A stretch of DNA of 64,000 nucleotides from Helicobacter pylori (GTDB lineage Bacteria > Campylobacterota > Campylobacteria > Campylobacterales > Helicobacteraceae): positions 1,116,001 through 1,180,000 of the forward strand of contig NZ_CP051500.1 in assembly GCF_016755635.1 (NCBI RefSeq). The letters run 5' to 3'. The notes under the pieces were generated by a model. That model ran no database searches. It had not been told where the DNA came from and was given only the letters and a program-made list of their open reading frames with translations. Of this stretch, positions 1 to 8,818 are shown piece after piece (positions within the stretch are counted from its first letter, which is position 1; each line of letters opens with the position of its first letter). Both the position numbers and the translations under genes were made by a program.

Positions 1-183
1 CAAGGCAGCATACACCAGCCAAAAATTTCCCTCATTTTAAACGAAAAAGCCATCCAACAAAACCTGCAACAAGGCTTGAAAGAAATCCTAAAAAACGACA
101 CCCTTAAAAAAGGTTTAGATCATTTATTTAAAGATGATAAGCTCAAAGAAAAGCTTGAAAAAGGGCTTAAGGGGCTTTTTTAA
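1..183 (+). CDS. C-terminal end of an unidentified protein (5' end outside the window)
   Basis: The frame starting at base 1 is open for 60 codons and stops at TAA 181-183. The residues are Lys/Leu rich and end in a repetitive amphipathic tail (DDKLKEKLEKGLKGLF). No domain can be named from so short a tail. In reference H. pylori strains the gene next to this dehydrogenase is HP0358, whose end could look like this, but that is from memory. It runs in the same direction as the next gene with a 17-base gap, so the two are probably co-transcribed. Confidence 0.7.
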   Translation, partial: QGSIHQPKISLILNEKAIQQNLQQGLKEILKNDTLKKGLDHLFKDDKLKEKLEKGLKGLF

Positions 184-200
184 AATTTTAAAGGACAGAA

Positions 201-962
201 ATGGCGCACATTTTAGTTAGCGGGGCGACTTCAGGGTTTGGGTTAGAAATCGCTAAAGCGTTTTTACAAAAAAACCATGTGGTTTTTGGCACAGGGAGGC
301 GAAAAGGGAATTTGCAAGAATTACAGCTCGCTTACCCCAAGCGTTTCATTCCCCTGTGTTTTGATCTTCAAAACAAGCTTGAAACTAAGCGAGCGCTAGA
401 AACTATTTTCTCCATGACGGATCGCATTGACGCTTTAATCAATAACGCCGGCTTAGCGCTAGGCTTGAACAAGGCTTATGAATGCGAGCTAGACGATTGG
501 GAAATCATGATAGATACGAATATCAAGGGGTTGTTGTATCTCACTCGTTTGATCTTGCCCTCTATGATAGAGCATAACCAAGGGACTATCATCAATCTTG
601 GCTCTATCGCTGGCACTTACCCCTATCCTGGTGGGAATGTCTATGGAGCGAGCAAGGCGTTTGTGAAGCAATTTTCTTTAAATTTGCGAGCGGATTTGGC
701 TGGCACTAACATTAGAGTGAGTAATGTTGAACCCGGTTTGTGCGGCGAAACCGAATTCAGTATGGTGCGTTTTAAAGGCGATAAAATCAAAGCCCAATCC
801 GTCTATGAAAACACCCTTTATCTCAAACCACAAGATATTGCTAACATCGTGCTATGGATTTACGAACAACCCTTGCATGTCAATATCAACCGCATAGAAA
901 TCATGCCCACAAGCCAAACTTTCGCTCCCCTACCCACCCATAAAACCCTTAAGGGGTTTTAA
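201..962 (+). CDS. YdfG-type short-chain dehydrogenase/reductase (3-hydroxy acid dehydrogenase-like)
   Basis: Classical SDR enzyme of 253 residues, predicted to oxidise a small hydroxy acid or alcohol with NADP. Visible are the nucleotide-binding G8-xxx-G12-x-G14, NNAG at 81-84, and the catalytic triad S135, Y148, K152 (YGASK). The C-terminal half (EPGLCGETEFS and VRFKGD) matches the YdfG branch, whose E. coli member acts on serine and 3-hydroxypropionate; the substrate here is inferred. An AAAGGA ribosome site precedes the ATG. The last codons form the hairpin listed separately. It is convergent with hcpC. Confidence 0.88.
   Translation: MAHILVSGATSGFGLEIAKAFLQKNHVVFGTGRRKGNLQELQLAYPKRFIPLCFDLQNKLETKRALETIFSMTDRIDALINNAGLALGLNKAYECELDDWEIMIDTNIKGLLYLTRLILPSMIEHNQGTIINLGSIAGTYPYPGGNVYGASKAFVKQFSLNLRADLAGTNIRVSNVEPGLCGETEFSMVRFKGDKIKAQSVYENTLYLKPQDIANIVLWIYEQPLHVNINRIEIMPTSQTFAPLPTHKTLKGF
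942..960 (+). terminator. Possible intrinsic terminator overlapping the 3' end of the dehydrogenase
   Basis: AAAACCC and GGGTTTT arms flank a 5-base loop, and the stop codon follows directly. The U-run is only four bases, so termination is plausible but weak. Confidence 0.35.
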
Positions 963-1145
963 GAATAAATTTAAACTTTAACAACCCTTTAATTTATCTT
1001 CAAAAAAAAGGGGGGGTTTTGGTTATTTTATTTTAAACTCACTATTTTAATGGGATAGGAAGTGTTTTGAAACAATCCTCCCTAAAATCCCCCTAATCCC
1101 CCAAAAGACCGCTTTTTAAAGCTATTTGATCAAGCCTTATTCAAA

Positions 1146-2018
1146 CTAAACTTTGATCTTAAGCTGCTTGAGAAGATCGCACGCCCCTTTAGCGCCTAAT
1201 TTACAGCCTTTTTTAAAGTTTTCTATGGCTTGTTTTTCATTCCTTGTTACGCCTTCGCCATTGTATTGCATAGCCCCTAAATTGAAACACCCTCCGCCAT
1301 TTTGCATCTCGCATGCTTTAGAATAACGATCGAGTGCCTCTTTAAAATTCTTCGCCACGCCATCGCCATGATGATACATATTCCCTGCGTTAAAGCACCC
1401 CGGGCTGTCTTTTAACCCGCAAGCTTTGTCATACGAAGCGAGCGCTTTTTTCAAATCTTTAGGCGCGCCTCTGCCCGCATCATACAAACTCCCTAATATC
1501 GTGCAACCATCGCCATCGTTTAAATCGCAAGCTTTAGTAAAATATTCCACCGCTTTTTTAAAATCCCTAGTTACCACTTTACCATCATGATAAATCCCCC
1601 CTAAGCTCGCGCACCCTTCAGCGTATTTCAAATCGCACGCTTTAGAATAGTATTGTAGGGCTTTATTGGTGTTTTTAGACACGCCTTGCCCGCTGTAATA
1701 TAAATTCCCTAGTAAATGACACCCATTGCTGTAATCTAAATCGCAAGCTTTAGCGTAAAATGAAGCGGCTTTTTTCAAATTCTTTTCCACCCCTTGCCCT
1801 TGATAATAAAGCACCCCTAAATTAAAACACCCGCTATTTTCTTTCAAATCGCAAGCTTTTTCAAAATATTTCTTAGCTTGAGTGAAATCTTGCTCTTTGT
1901 AGCTCTTTGCCCCCAAACCCACAAACTCTTTAGGGTCTTGCTCTGCCATTAGCCCCCCTAAACACAACGCACCCAGGCACAAAACCCTAAAAAGGGATTT
2001 TTTGACATTTTCTAACAT
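1146..2018 (-). CDS. hcpC: Cysteine-rich Sel1-repeat protein HcpC
   Basis: Secreted Helicobacter cysteine-rich protein of 290 residues. A signal peptide (residues 1 to about 25, ending LGGLMA) precedes seven Sel1-like alpha/alpha repeats of 36 residues, each with paired cysteines in the form ACDL...GC that make a disulphide per repeat in solved Hcp structures. Hcp proteins are exported and elicit antibodies; the cellular role is not settled. The start is ATG 2018, not the upstream in-frame codon, because AGGAGA lies just before it and the signal peptide then begins correctly ([10 protein letters not shown]). A TATAAT box lies 26 bases upstream. Confidence 0.93.
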   Translation of the reverse strand: MLENVKKSLFRVLCLGALCLGGLMAEQDPKEFVGLGAKSYKEQDFTQAKKYFEKACDLKENSGCFNLGVLYYQGQGVEKNLKKAASFYAKACDLDYSNGCHLLGNLYYSGQGVSKNTNKALQYYSKACDLKYAEGCASLGGIYHDGKVVTRDFKKAVEYFTKACDLNDGDGCTILGSLYDAGRGAPKDLKKALASYDKACGLKDSPGCFNAGNMYHHGDGVAKNFKEALDRYSKACEMQNGGGCFNLGAMQYNGEGVTRNEKQAIENFKKGCKLGAKGACDLLKQLKIKV

Positions 2019-2043
2019 GATGTATCTCCTTATTAAAAATTTT

Positions 2044-2049
2044 ATTATA
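2044..2049 (-). promoter_or_regulatory. -10 box of the hcpC promoter
   Basis: Perfect TATAAT on the minus strand, about 26 bases before the hcpC ATG, with AT-rich sequence upstream and no clear -35, as is usual for the main H. pylori sigma factor. The predicted leader is about 20 nt. Confidence 0.6.
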
Positions 2050-2088
2050 GTATTATTAAGCAAATACAAAATGCCATGATCTTTTTTG

Positions 2089-2715
2089 CTATCTTAAAGC
2101 TAACGATCGCTTACAAATTTCTGTGATTTTATCCCACTCTTTGTTTTGAATCAAATTTTTAGGAGTAAGCCAGCTCCCCCCCACGCACAAAACATTTTCT
2201 AAATTTAAATAAGAATGCATGTTGTCTGCACTAATCCCCCCAGTGGGGCAAAATTTCACCCCTTTAAAAGGGCCATTAAAAGCGTTTAAAAGTTTAACGC
2301 CCCCGCAATACTCTGCCGGGAAAAATTTTAAAGCGCTATAGCCCAATTCTAAGGCTTGCATGACTTCACTACTGCTAGAAACCCCGGGTATTAGGGGCAT
2401 GCCTTTTTTCTTTGCGTGTTCTAAAAGCTTTATCGTAAGACCCGGGCTAATCAAAAACTCTGCCCCCCTATTTTGAGCTTGCTCTAATTGGGTGGGATTT
2501 AAAATCGTGCCAGCGCCCACGCGCATTTTTGGCACATTCTTAGCGATAAGCTCTATGGCTTCTAAAGCGCAACTGGAACGCAAAGTAACTTCTATGATTG
2601 GAATACCCCCCTCTATCAGGCTTTGCACTAAAGGCACAGCGTCGTTTAAATCCTCAATCACCACCACAGGGACAATGGGGCTGATTTGTAAAACTTCTAT
2701 TATTTTATCTTGCAT
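2089..2715 (-). CDS. eda: 2-dehydro-3-deoxy-6-phosphogluconate (KDPG) aldolase
   Basis: Splits KDPG into pyruvate and glyceraldehyde-3-phosphate, the last step of the Entner-Doudoroff pathway. The 208-residue chain is a full-length class I aldolase: IEVTLR at 41-46 holds the catalytic Glu42, GAGT at 67-70 binds phosphate, and Lys130 in LKFFPAE forms the Schiff base. It lies 10 bases behind edd in the same direction, so the two are one operon. AAAGGAG precedes its ATG. Confidence 0.95.
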   Translation of the reverse strand: MQDKIIEVLQISPIVPVVVIEDLNDAVPLVQSLIEGGIPIIEVTLRSSCALEAIELIAKNVPKMRVGAGTILNPTQLEQAQNRGAEFLISPGLTIKLLEHAKKKGMPLIPGVSSSSEVMQALELGYSALKFFPAEYCGGVKLLNAFNGPFKGVKFCPTGGISADNMHSYLNLENVLCVGGSWLTPKNLIQNKEWDKITEICKRSLALR

Positions 2716-2725
2716 TTTATCTCCT

Positions 2726-4552
2726 TTATACCTTTATACCAAAACTCATGCCGCCCTCTTCAGCGGTATTGGCATTCAATCTCAAGCTTGTAAATAATTC
2801 CCTACCCAGCCCAAAAGTAGGCTTTTCTAAATTTTCTAAGGTTTCTAAAAACAAGGGGTTGATGCCTCTATTTTCAAAATCCTTTTCAAGCACATTCAGG
2901 GCGTTATTAGGAGCGTCTAATTCTATCCAATCGCCATCTTTAATCTTAACAATCGCCCCATTTAACGCTCCCTCAGGGCTTAAATGGATCGCGCTAGGCA
3001 CTTTCCCGCTCGCCCCGCTCATGCGCCCATCTGTAACGAGCGCAACCTTATAGCCCATATCCTGCAAAGCCCCTAAATTCGTGGTGAGTTTGTGCAATTC
3101 TGGCATGCCGTTAGACTTAGGTCCTTGGAAAGGCAAGACCGCCACAAAGTCCCTTTCTAATTCTTTATTTTTAAAGCGTTCTAAAAATTCGCTTTGGGTT
3201 TTAAAAACAATCGCTCTAGCCTTAACTTTCCTGTGCTCATCTTTAATGGCTGAGATTTTAATCACGGCCCGCCCTAAATTACCCTTTAAAATTTTAAGCC
3301 CCCCATTAGCGGCAAAAGGCTCGCTCACAGGGCGTAAAATATCCGTATTCAAGCTATGATTAACAGCGTCTTTATACACCAATTGGTCGTTTTCTAAAAA
3401 GGGGGTTTTAGTGTAATTTTGCATGCCTTTTTGCGTTTCTGTATCCATAATCGTATGAGTGTCTTCAAATAAAAGCCCCTCTTTTAACAATTCTTTGATC
3501 ACAAACGCTAAGCCCCCACACGCTTCAAAAGCGTTCACATCCGCTGATCCGTTAGGATAGACTTTAGCTAAAAGGGGTATGAGATTAGAGACTGCGTCAA
3601 AATCGTCCCAATTGAGGATCACCCCACAAGATCTAGCGATAGCGATCAAATGCAAAGTGTGGTTAGTAGAACCCCCTGTTGCCATTAAGCCTATAAGAGC
3701 GTTAAGAATGCTTTTTTCATCAATGAGTTTGGCTAAAGGCAGGACTTTCCCGCTCGCTAATCTTTTGGCGCTCTCTTCTACCAAAACCTTTCGTAAGGGG
3801 TTGTTAGGGTTGATAAAGCTAGAATTAGCCACATGCAACCCCATAAACTCCATCATCATTTGATTGGAATTAGCCGTGCCATAAAAAGTGCAAGTGCCAA
3901 CATCATGATAGCTTTGCATTTCCACTTTTAAAAGCTCTTCTCTGTTGATCTTTCCCATTGCAAAATCTTGGCGCGCTTTGGCTTTTTTATAATTTTCTAT
4001 CCCGCTCACCATAGGCCCGCTTGGCACAAACACGCTCGCTAAATTCCCAAAACTTAACGCTCCTATAAGCAAGCCTGGCACGATTTTATCGCACACGCCC
4101 AAAAAAAACGCCCCGTCAAAAACATTATGGCTTAACCCTACGGCGGTGCTTAAGGCGATCACATCTCTACTGAATAAGCTCAATTCCATGCCATCATAAC
4201 CCTGCGTGATACCATCACACATCGCTGGCACTCCACTAGCGACGCTCGCATAAGCGTTATGTTCTTGCAACTCTTTTTTAATCCAGTCAGGGTAATTTTT
4301 AAAAGGTTGGTGGGCTGAAAGCATGTCATTATAAGCCGTGATAATCGCAAAATGCTTTCTTTTATGCGAACCTAAAGGCATTTTTAAATGCTCTGGCATG
4401 CTCGCAGTAACATGCGCAATATTTGCGCAACCCAAGCTCTCAATCTTGGGCTGGTTTTTAGGGTTAAAGATATTTTCTAAATAAAGCTCTCTGGTTTTTT
4501 TGCTACGCTCTGTAATTTTTTCTTTGATTTGTTCTAAAGAATGCTTAGGCAT
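2726..4552 (-). CDS. edd: 6-phosphogluconate dehydratase
   Basis: Dehydrates 6-phosphogluconate to KDPG, the committed Entner-Doudoroff step. The 608-residue protein belongs to the IlvD/Edd iron-sulphur dehydratases. Cys154 (GVCDKI) and Cys221 (GTCTFYG) align with the cluster ligands of E. coli Edd, and Cys112 in AMCDG is also conserved. The ATGGSTNH and GRMSG motifs are present. It is divergent from zwf across a 77-base promoter region and is followed by eda. Confidence 0.95.
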   Translation of the reverse strand: MPKHSLEQIKEKITERSKKTRELYLENIFNPKNQPKIESLGCANIAHVTASMPEHLKMPLGSHKRKHFAIITAYNDMLSAHQPFKNYPDWIKKELQEHNAYASVASGVPAMCDGITQGYDGMELSLFSRDVIALSTAVGLSHNVFDGAFFLGVCDKIVPGLLIGALSFGNLASVFVPSGPMVSGIENYKKAKARQDFAMGKINREELLKVEMQSYHDVGTCTFYGTANSNQMMMEFMGLHVANSSFINPNNPLRKVLVEESAKRLASGKVLPLAKLIDEKSILNALIGLMATGGSTNHTLHLIAIARSCGVILNWDDFDAVSNLIPLLAKVYPNGSADVNAFEACGGLAFVIKELLKEGLLFEDTHTIMDTETQKGMQNYTKTPFLENDQLVYKDAVNHSLNTDILRPVSEPFAANGGLKILKGNLGRAVIKISAIKDEHRKVKARAIVFKTQSEFLERFKNKELERDFVAVLPFQGPKSNGMPELHKLTTNLGALQDMGYKVALVTDGRMSGASGKVPSAIHLSPEGALNGAIVKIKDGDWIELDAPNNALNVLEKDFENRGINPLFLETLENLEKPTFGLGRELFTSLRLNANTAEEGGMSFGIKV

Positions 4553-4579
4553 GAATACCCCTTCAATTAAGATTTAATA

Positions 4580-4585
4580 TATAAT
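4580..4585 (+). promoter_or_regulatory. -10 box of zwf in the edd/zwf divergent promoter region
   Basis: TATAAT on the plus strand lies within an AT-only stretch (about 4570-4595) between the divergent edd and zwf genes. On the minus strand the same stretch offers TATATT/TATTAA boxes for edd. Shared use of one region would couple both halves of the pathway; that is inference. Confidence 0.5.
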
Positions 4586-4604
4586 AATAACTTAAAAACA
4601 CTCC

Positions 4605-4628
4605 AAAAGGGTTATTAAAAGGGTTATT
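4605..4628 (+). repeat. 12-bp tandem duplication carrying the zwf ribosome-binding site
   Basis: Two perfect copies of AAAAGGGTTATT (4605-4616 and 4617-4628) end one base before the zwf ATG at 4630. Each copy carries an AAAGGG Shine-Dalgarno core; only the second is correctly spaced. Confidence 0.85.
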
Positions 4629-4629
4629 G

Positions 4630-5907
4630 ATGTTAGATTTTGATTTGGTTCTTTTTGGCGCGACTGGGGATTTGGCCATGCGAAAGCTCTTTGTTTCGCT
4701 CTATGAAATTTATAGTCATTATGGTTTTAAAAAAGATTCTAAAATTATCGCATCAGGGCGTAAGGAGCTATCCAATGAAGAGTTTTTAGCGCTCCTTTGT
4801 GAAAAAACGCAGTTGCATTCAAGAGAAAAGGGTAGGGAATTTTTAGCCCATATCAGTTATTTGCGCGTTCGTTTGGATAACCCTAAAGACTTTGAAAAAT
4901 TGAGTAAAATCGCTACAAAAAATAAGCCCTTGATTTTCTACTTTTCTATTTCCCCTAGTTTTTTTGCAACGACCGCCCAAAATTTGGCCCAAAACGCGCT
5001 CAATCACACTAACACTCGCTTGATTTTAGAAAAGCCTTTAGGGCATGATTTAAAGACTTGTCAAGAGATTTTCCAAAGCATTAGCGCTTTTTTTAAAGAA
5101 GAGCAAATTTTTAGAATCGATCATTATTTAGGGAAAAAGGGCGTTCAAAATATCCTTGAATTGCGCTTGAATAACCCTATCTTAAACATTTTATGGGATC
5201 AAATCAGCACGGTTGAAATCTGCGTTTACGAGACTTTGGGGGTGGAAGAAAGGGGCGAATTTTACGATAAAATCGGAGCTTTAAGAGATATGGTTCAAAA
5301 CCATCTCTTGCAAGTTTTATCCCTTATCGCTACAGATTTACCCAACGATTTAAAAGACTTGAGGAAAGAAAAAATCAAAGTTTTAAAAACCTTACAACCC
5401 CCCAAAGATTTCAAAAAACAAGTTATTCGGGCCCAGTATCAAGGCTATAGAGATGAAAATAAGGTTAATAAAGAGAGCCAGACAGAAACTTTTGTCGCTA
5501 TTAAAGCCTTTTTGGATACGCCTAAATTTAAAGGCGTGCCTTTCTATCTTAAGCACGCTAAAAAAATGCCCCACAACCAAGCGAGCGTGAAAATCCATTT
5601 TAATGCCACTAATACGCTAGAATTTTTCCTCTCTCAAGATAAAATCACTCTCACCCTAAAAGACAATCAAAACCCCCTTATTTTAGAAACCCATAACAAA
5701 CAAGAATTTTTACAGCCCTACGCTAAATTGCTCTATGATGCGATACAAAATAACCACAATAATTTCGCCCACCAGTTGGAATTAGAAGCGTCATGGGTTT
5801 TTATTGACACGCTCATAGAGGGCTTTATGAATAACGCCACGCCCTTATATTCCTATGAAAGCCATAATCTCAACGAATCAGAATTTTTAAAACCACTCTA
5901 TCAATAA
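4630..5907 (+). CDS. zwf: Glucose-6-phosphate 1-dehydrogenase
   Basis: Oxidises glucose-6-phosphate to 6-phosphogluconolactone with NADP. Visible are GATGDLAMRK at 10-19 (dinucleotide fold), EKPLGHD at 134-140 and the active-site RIDHYLGK at 162-169. At 425 residues it is shorter than the roughly 490 of E. coli but normal for Helicobacter. ATG 4630 is chosen over the in-frame TTG just upstream because AAAGGG is spaced six bases from the ATG. It heads zwf-pgl-glk. Confidence 0.95.
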   Translation: MLDFDLVLFGATGDLAMRKLFVSLYEIYSHYGFKKDSKIIASGRKELSNEEFLALLCEKTQLHSREKGREFLAHISYLRVRLDNPKDFEKLSKIATKNKPLIFYFSISPSFFATTAQNLAQNALNHTNTRLILEKPLGHDLKTCQEIFQSISAFFKEEQIFRIDHYLGKKGVQNILELRLNNPILNILWDQISTVEICVYETLGVEERGEFYDKIGALRDMVQNHLLQVLSLIATDLPNDLKDLRKEKIKVLKTLQPPKDFKKQVIRAQYQGYRDENKVNKESQTETFVAIKAFLDTPKFKGVPFYLKHAKKMPHNQASVKIHFNATNTLEFFLSQDKITLTLKDNQNPLILETHNKQEFLQPYAKLLYDAIQNNHNNFAHQLELEASWVFIDTLIEGFMNNATPLYSYESHNLNESEFLKPLYQ

Positions 5908-5917
5908 AAGGGATTTC

Positions 5918-6601
5918 ATGGGTTATCAATTGTTTGAATTTGAAAGTTTAAAAGATTGCCACAAGGCTTTAATAGAGCGTTTTAAAGAATTTTTTAACAC
6001 CGCTTTAAAAAAGCATCATCAAGTTTCTATCGCTTTTTCTGGGGGCCGTTCGCCCATTGGTTTGTTGCAAAAATTGAGCGTTTTAGATCTCAAATGGCAT
6101 GAGTGTTTAATCAGTTTGGTGGATGAACGCATTATAGACACAAGCCACAAGGATAGCAACACTAAATTATTGCACGACTACTTGTTGCAAAATAACGCCT
6201 TAAAAGCTTCTTTCACCCCGCTTTTGCCCAAAAAGATTTCTAGCGATACAAACGCGCTTTTTCATTTTGCTAACCAGCATTTCAAACAGCCCCATTTAGC
6301 CATTTTGGGCATGGGGACTGATGGGCATACGGCTAGCCTTTTTCCTGAAACGAGCGCTTTTTTAAACGAAGAAAAAGAAAATATCGTTTTGACTAAGCCA
6401 ATTAACGCTCCTTATGAGCGCTTGAGCATGTCTGTTAACGCCTTAGAAAATTGCGAAAAACTTTTCTTAAGCATTAGTGGGGCAGAAAAAAGGGAGGTTT
6501 TAGAAAAAGCTTTAAAAGAAAACGCCCCCTATTCTCTGCCGATTGCTCGGATTTTACATTCTCAAAAAGTTACTACGGAGGTGTTTTATGCCAAAAACTG
6601 A
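5918..6601 (+). CDS. pgl: 6-phosphogluconolactonase (DevB/SOL type)
   Basis: Hydrolyses 6-phosphogluconolactone to 6-phosphogluconate, linking Zwf to Edd. The 227-residue protein has the family signatures AFSGGRSP (about residues 40-47), LVDER and [13 protein letters not shown]. It starts 10 bases after zwf, and its last 14 bases overlap glk, so translation of the two is probably coupled. Confidence 0.93.
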   Translation: MGYQLFEFESLKDCHKALIERFKEFFNTALKKHHQVSIAFSGGRSPIGLLQKLSVLDLKWHECLISLVDERIIDTSHKDSNTKLLHDYLLQNNALKASFTPLLPKKISSDTNALFHFANQHFKQPHLAILGMGTDGHTASLFPETSAFLNEEKENIVLTKPINAPYERLSMSVNALENCEKLFLSISGAEKREVLEKALKENAPYSLPIARILHSQKVTTEVFYAKN

Positions 6602-7598
6602 AACTTACCCAAGACTCTTAGCCGATATTGGCGGCACGAACGCACGCTTTGGTTTGGAAGTCGCCCCACGACAGATTGAATGCATTGAAGTCTTGCGGTG
6701 CGAAGATTTTGAGAGCTTGAGCGATGCGGTGCGATTTTACCTTTCTAAATGCAAAGAAAGCCTTAAACTGCACCCTATTTATGGCTCTTTTGCTGTGGCT
6801 ACGCCCATTATGGGGGATTTTGTCCAAATGACGAACAACCACTGGACTTTTTCTATTGAAACGACACGGCAATGTTTGACTTTAAAAAAATTGCTTGTCA
6901 TCAATGATTTTGTCGCGCAAGCCTATGCCATTAGCGCGATGCAAGAAAACGATCTGGCTCAAATAGGCGGGATTAAGTGCGAAATCAACGCTCCTAAAGC
7001 GATTTTAGGGCCAGGAACCGGGCTTGGGGTAAGCACTCTTATCCAAAACAGCGATGGCTCTTTAAAAGTCTTGCCCGGTGAAGGAGGGCATGTGAGCTTT
7101 GCCCCTTTTGACGATTTAGAAATTTTAGTGTGGCAATACGCCCGCTCTAAATTCAATCATGTGAGCGCGGAAAGGTTTTTAAGCGGTAGCGGCCTAGTGT
7201 TGATTTATGAAGCCCTGTCTAAACGCAAAGGTTTAGAAAAAGTGGCGAAGTTAAGCAAGGCTGAATTAACCCCACAAATCATTAGCGAACGCGCTTTGAA
7301 TGGGGATTACCCTATATGCCGATTGACCTTGGACACTTTTTGCTCCATGCTAGGCACGCTCGCTGCTGATGTGGCCCTCACTTTGGGGGCTAGAGGGGGC
7401 GTGTATTTGTGTGGGGGGATTATCCCACGATTCATTGATTATTTTAAAACTTCGCCCTTTAGAGCGCGTTTTGAAACGAAAGGGCGCATGGGGGCGTTTC
7501 TCGCTTCCATCCCTGTGCATGTCGTGATGAAAAAAACTCCCGGACTTGATGGGGCGGGCATTGCGTTAGAGAATTATTTACTGCATGATAAGATATAG
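6588..7598 (+). CDS. glk: Glucokinase
   Basis: Phosphorylates cytoplasmic glucose with ATP, feeding zwf. [11 protein letters not shown] at 12-22 is the phosphate-binding loop; [10 protein letters not shown] holds the catalytic Asp; GPGTGLGVS and GEGGHVSF follow. The start is ATG 6588 (336 residues): it has GGAG eight bases upstream and gives the family N-terminus, whereas an upstream in-frame start would add 15 residues read from within pgl. It is the last gene of the glucose operon. Confidence 0.93.
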   Translation: MPKTETYPRLLADIGGTNARFGLEVAPRQIECIEVLRCEDFESLSDAVRFYLSKCKESLKLHPIYGSFAVATPIMGDFVQMTNNHWTFSIETTRQCLTLKKLLVINDFVAQAYAISAMQENDLAQIGGIKCEINAPKAILGPGTGLGVSTLIQNSDGSLKVLPGEGGHVSFAPFDDLEILVWQYARSKFNHVSAERFLSGSGLVLIYEALSKRKGLEKVAKLSKAELTPQIISERALNGDYPICRLTLDTFCSMLGTLAADVALTLGARGGVYLCGGIIPRFIDYFKTSPFRARFETKGRMGAFLASIPVHVVMKKTPGLDGAGIALENYLLHDKI

Positions 7599-7660
7599 TA
7601 GCGTTAAGATAGAGGTGGCTTATATTAAGGGGTGCGTTTAAACGCGCCAAACAACGCTAC
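7598..7660 (+). other. Nested inverted repeats downstream of glk
   Basis: GTAGCGTT (7598-7605) and AACGCTAC (7653-7660) are perfectly complementary arms. Inside lies a second near-palindrome at 7631-7648 centred on GCGTTTAAACGC. No U-run follows, so it is not a textbook terminator. It may be a 3' stabilising structure or a protein site. Confidence 0.5.
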
Positions 7661-7723
7661 CATATAACCAACAGCTATAAAATTAGTTAAACCTATAGAA
7701 ACATAAATAAACCATAAAAACGA

Positions 7724-7729
7724 TACAAT
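7724..7729 (+). promoter_or_regulatory. Probable -10 box of the alcohol dehydrogenase gene
   Basis: TACAAT (5 of 6 to consensus) lies in AT-rich sequence 31 bases before the ATG at 7760. An AAGGAG ribosome site follows. Confidence 0.45.
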
Positions 7730-7759
7730 AGCGGTATTTTAATCAAACAAGGAGTTTTA

Positions 7760-8806
7760 ATGAGAGTTCCATCTAAAGGTTTTGCTATTTTTTCTAAAGA
7801 CGGGCATTTCAAACCCCATGATTTTAGCCGCCATGCTGTAGGCCCTAAAGATGTGTTGATTGACATTCTTTATGCAGGGATTTGCCATAGCGATGTTCAT
7901 AGCGCTTATAGCGAATGGAGAGAAGGCATTTACCCTATGGTTCCTGGGCATGAAATTGCTGGGGTCATCAAAGAAGTGGGTAAGGAAGTTAAGAAATTTA
8001 AGGTTGGCGATGTGGTGGGCGTAGGCTGTTTTGTCAATTCATGCAAGGCGTGTAAGCCCTGCAAAGAACACCAAGAGCAATTTTGCACCAAAGTGGTATT
8101 TACTTATGATTGTTTGGATTATTTTCATGACAATGAACCCCACATGGGCGGATACTCTAATAATATTGTCGTGGATGAAAATTATGTGATTAGCGTGGAT
8201 AAAAACGCTCCTTTAGAAAAAGTAGCCCCATTATTGTGCGCGGGCATCACCACTTATTCGCCCTTAAAATTTTCTAAGGTTACTAAAGGCACAAAAGTGG
8301 GCGTCGCTGGGTTTGGCGGGCTAGGAGGCATGGCGGTTAAATACGCTGTGGCTATGGGGGCTGAAGTGAGCGTTTTTGCAAGAAACGAACACAAAAAGCA
8401 GGACGCTTTGAGCATGGGGGTCAAACATTTCTACACAGACCCCAAACAATGCAAAGAAGAATTGGATTTTATCATTTCAACCATTCCTACCCATTATGAT
8501 CTAAAAGACTACCTCAAGCTCTTAACTTATAATGGCGATCTAGCCCTTGTGGGACTCCCCCCTGTAGAAGTCGCTCCAGCGCTTAGCGTTTTTGATTTTA
8601 TCTATTTAAGCAATCGCAAGGTTTATGGCTCATTGATTGGGGGCATTAAAGAAACCCAAGAAATGATGGATTTTTCTATCAAACACAATATTTACCCTGA
8701 AGTAGATTTGATTTTAGGCAAGGATATTGACACCGCTTATCATAACCTAACCCATGGGAAAGCGAAATTCCGTTATGTGATTGACATGAAAAAATCGTTT
8801 GATTAA
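7760..8806 (+). CDS. cad: Zinc-dependent alcohol dehydrogenase, cinnamyl-alcohol dehydrogenase type
   Basis: Medium-chain dehydrogenase of 348 residues that reduces aldehydes with NADPH; the H. pylori enzyme (HP1104) is described as a CAD-type alcohol dehydrogenase acting on aromatic aldehydes. Catalytic zinc ligands are Cys42 (CHSD), His64/Glu65 (GHE) and Cys160. Structural zinc ligands are Cys95, 98, 101 and 109. The Rossmann motif GFGGLG is at 184-189. It is a single gene with its own promoter, convergent with the glycosyltransferase 12 bases away. Confidence 0.92.
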   Translation: MRVPSKGFAIFSKDGHFKPHDFSRHAVGPKDVLIDILYAGICHSDVHSAYSEWREGIYPMVPGHEIAGVIKEVGKEVKKFKVGDVVGVGCFVNSCKACKPCKEHQEQFCTKVVFTYDCLDYFHDNEPHMGGYSNNIVVDENYVISVDKNAPLEKVAPLLCAGITTYSPLKFSKVTKGTKVGVAGFGGLGGMAVKYAVAMGAEVSVFARNEHKKQDALSMGVKHFYTDPKQCKEELDFIISTIPTHYDLKDYLKLLTYNGDLALVGLPPVEVAPALSVFDFIYLSNRKVYGSLIGGIKETQEMMDFSIKHNIYPEVDLILGKDIDTAYHNLTHGKAKFRYVIDMKKSFD

Positions 8807-8818
8807 AGGCTTTTTACT

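Noticed and set aside
1009-1016. G7 tract as a coding phase-variation site
   Set aside because: It is intergenic and more than 100 bases from both gene ends, with no frame across it.
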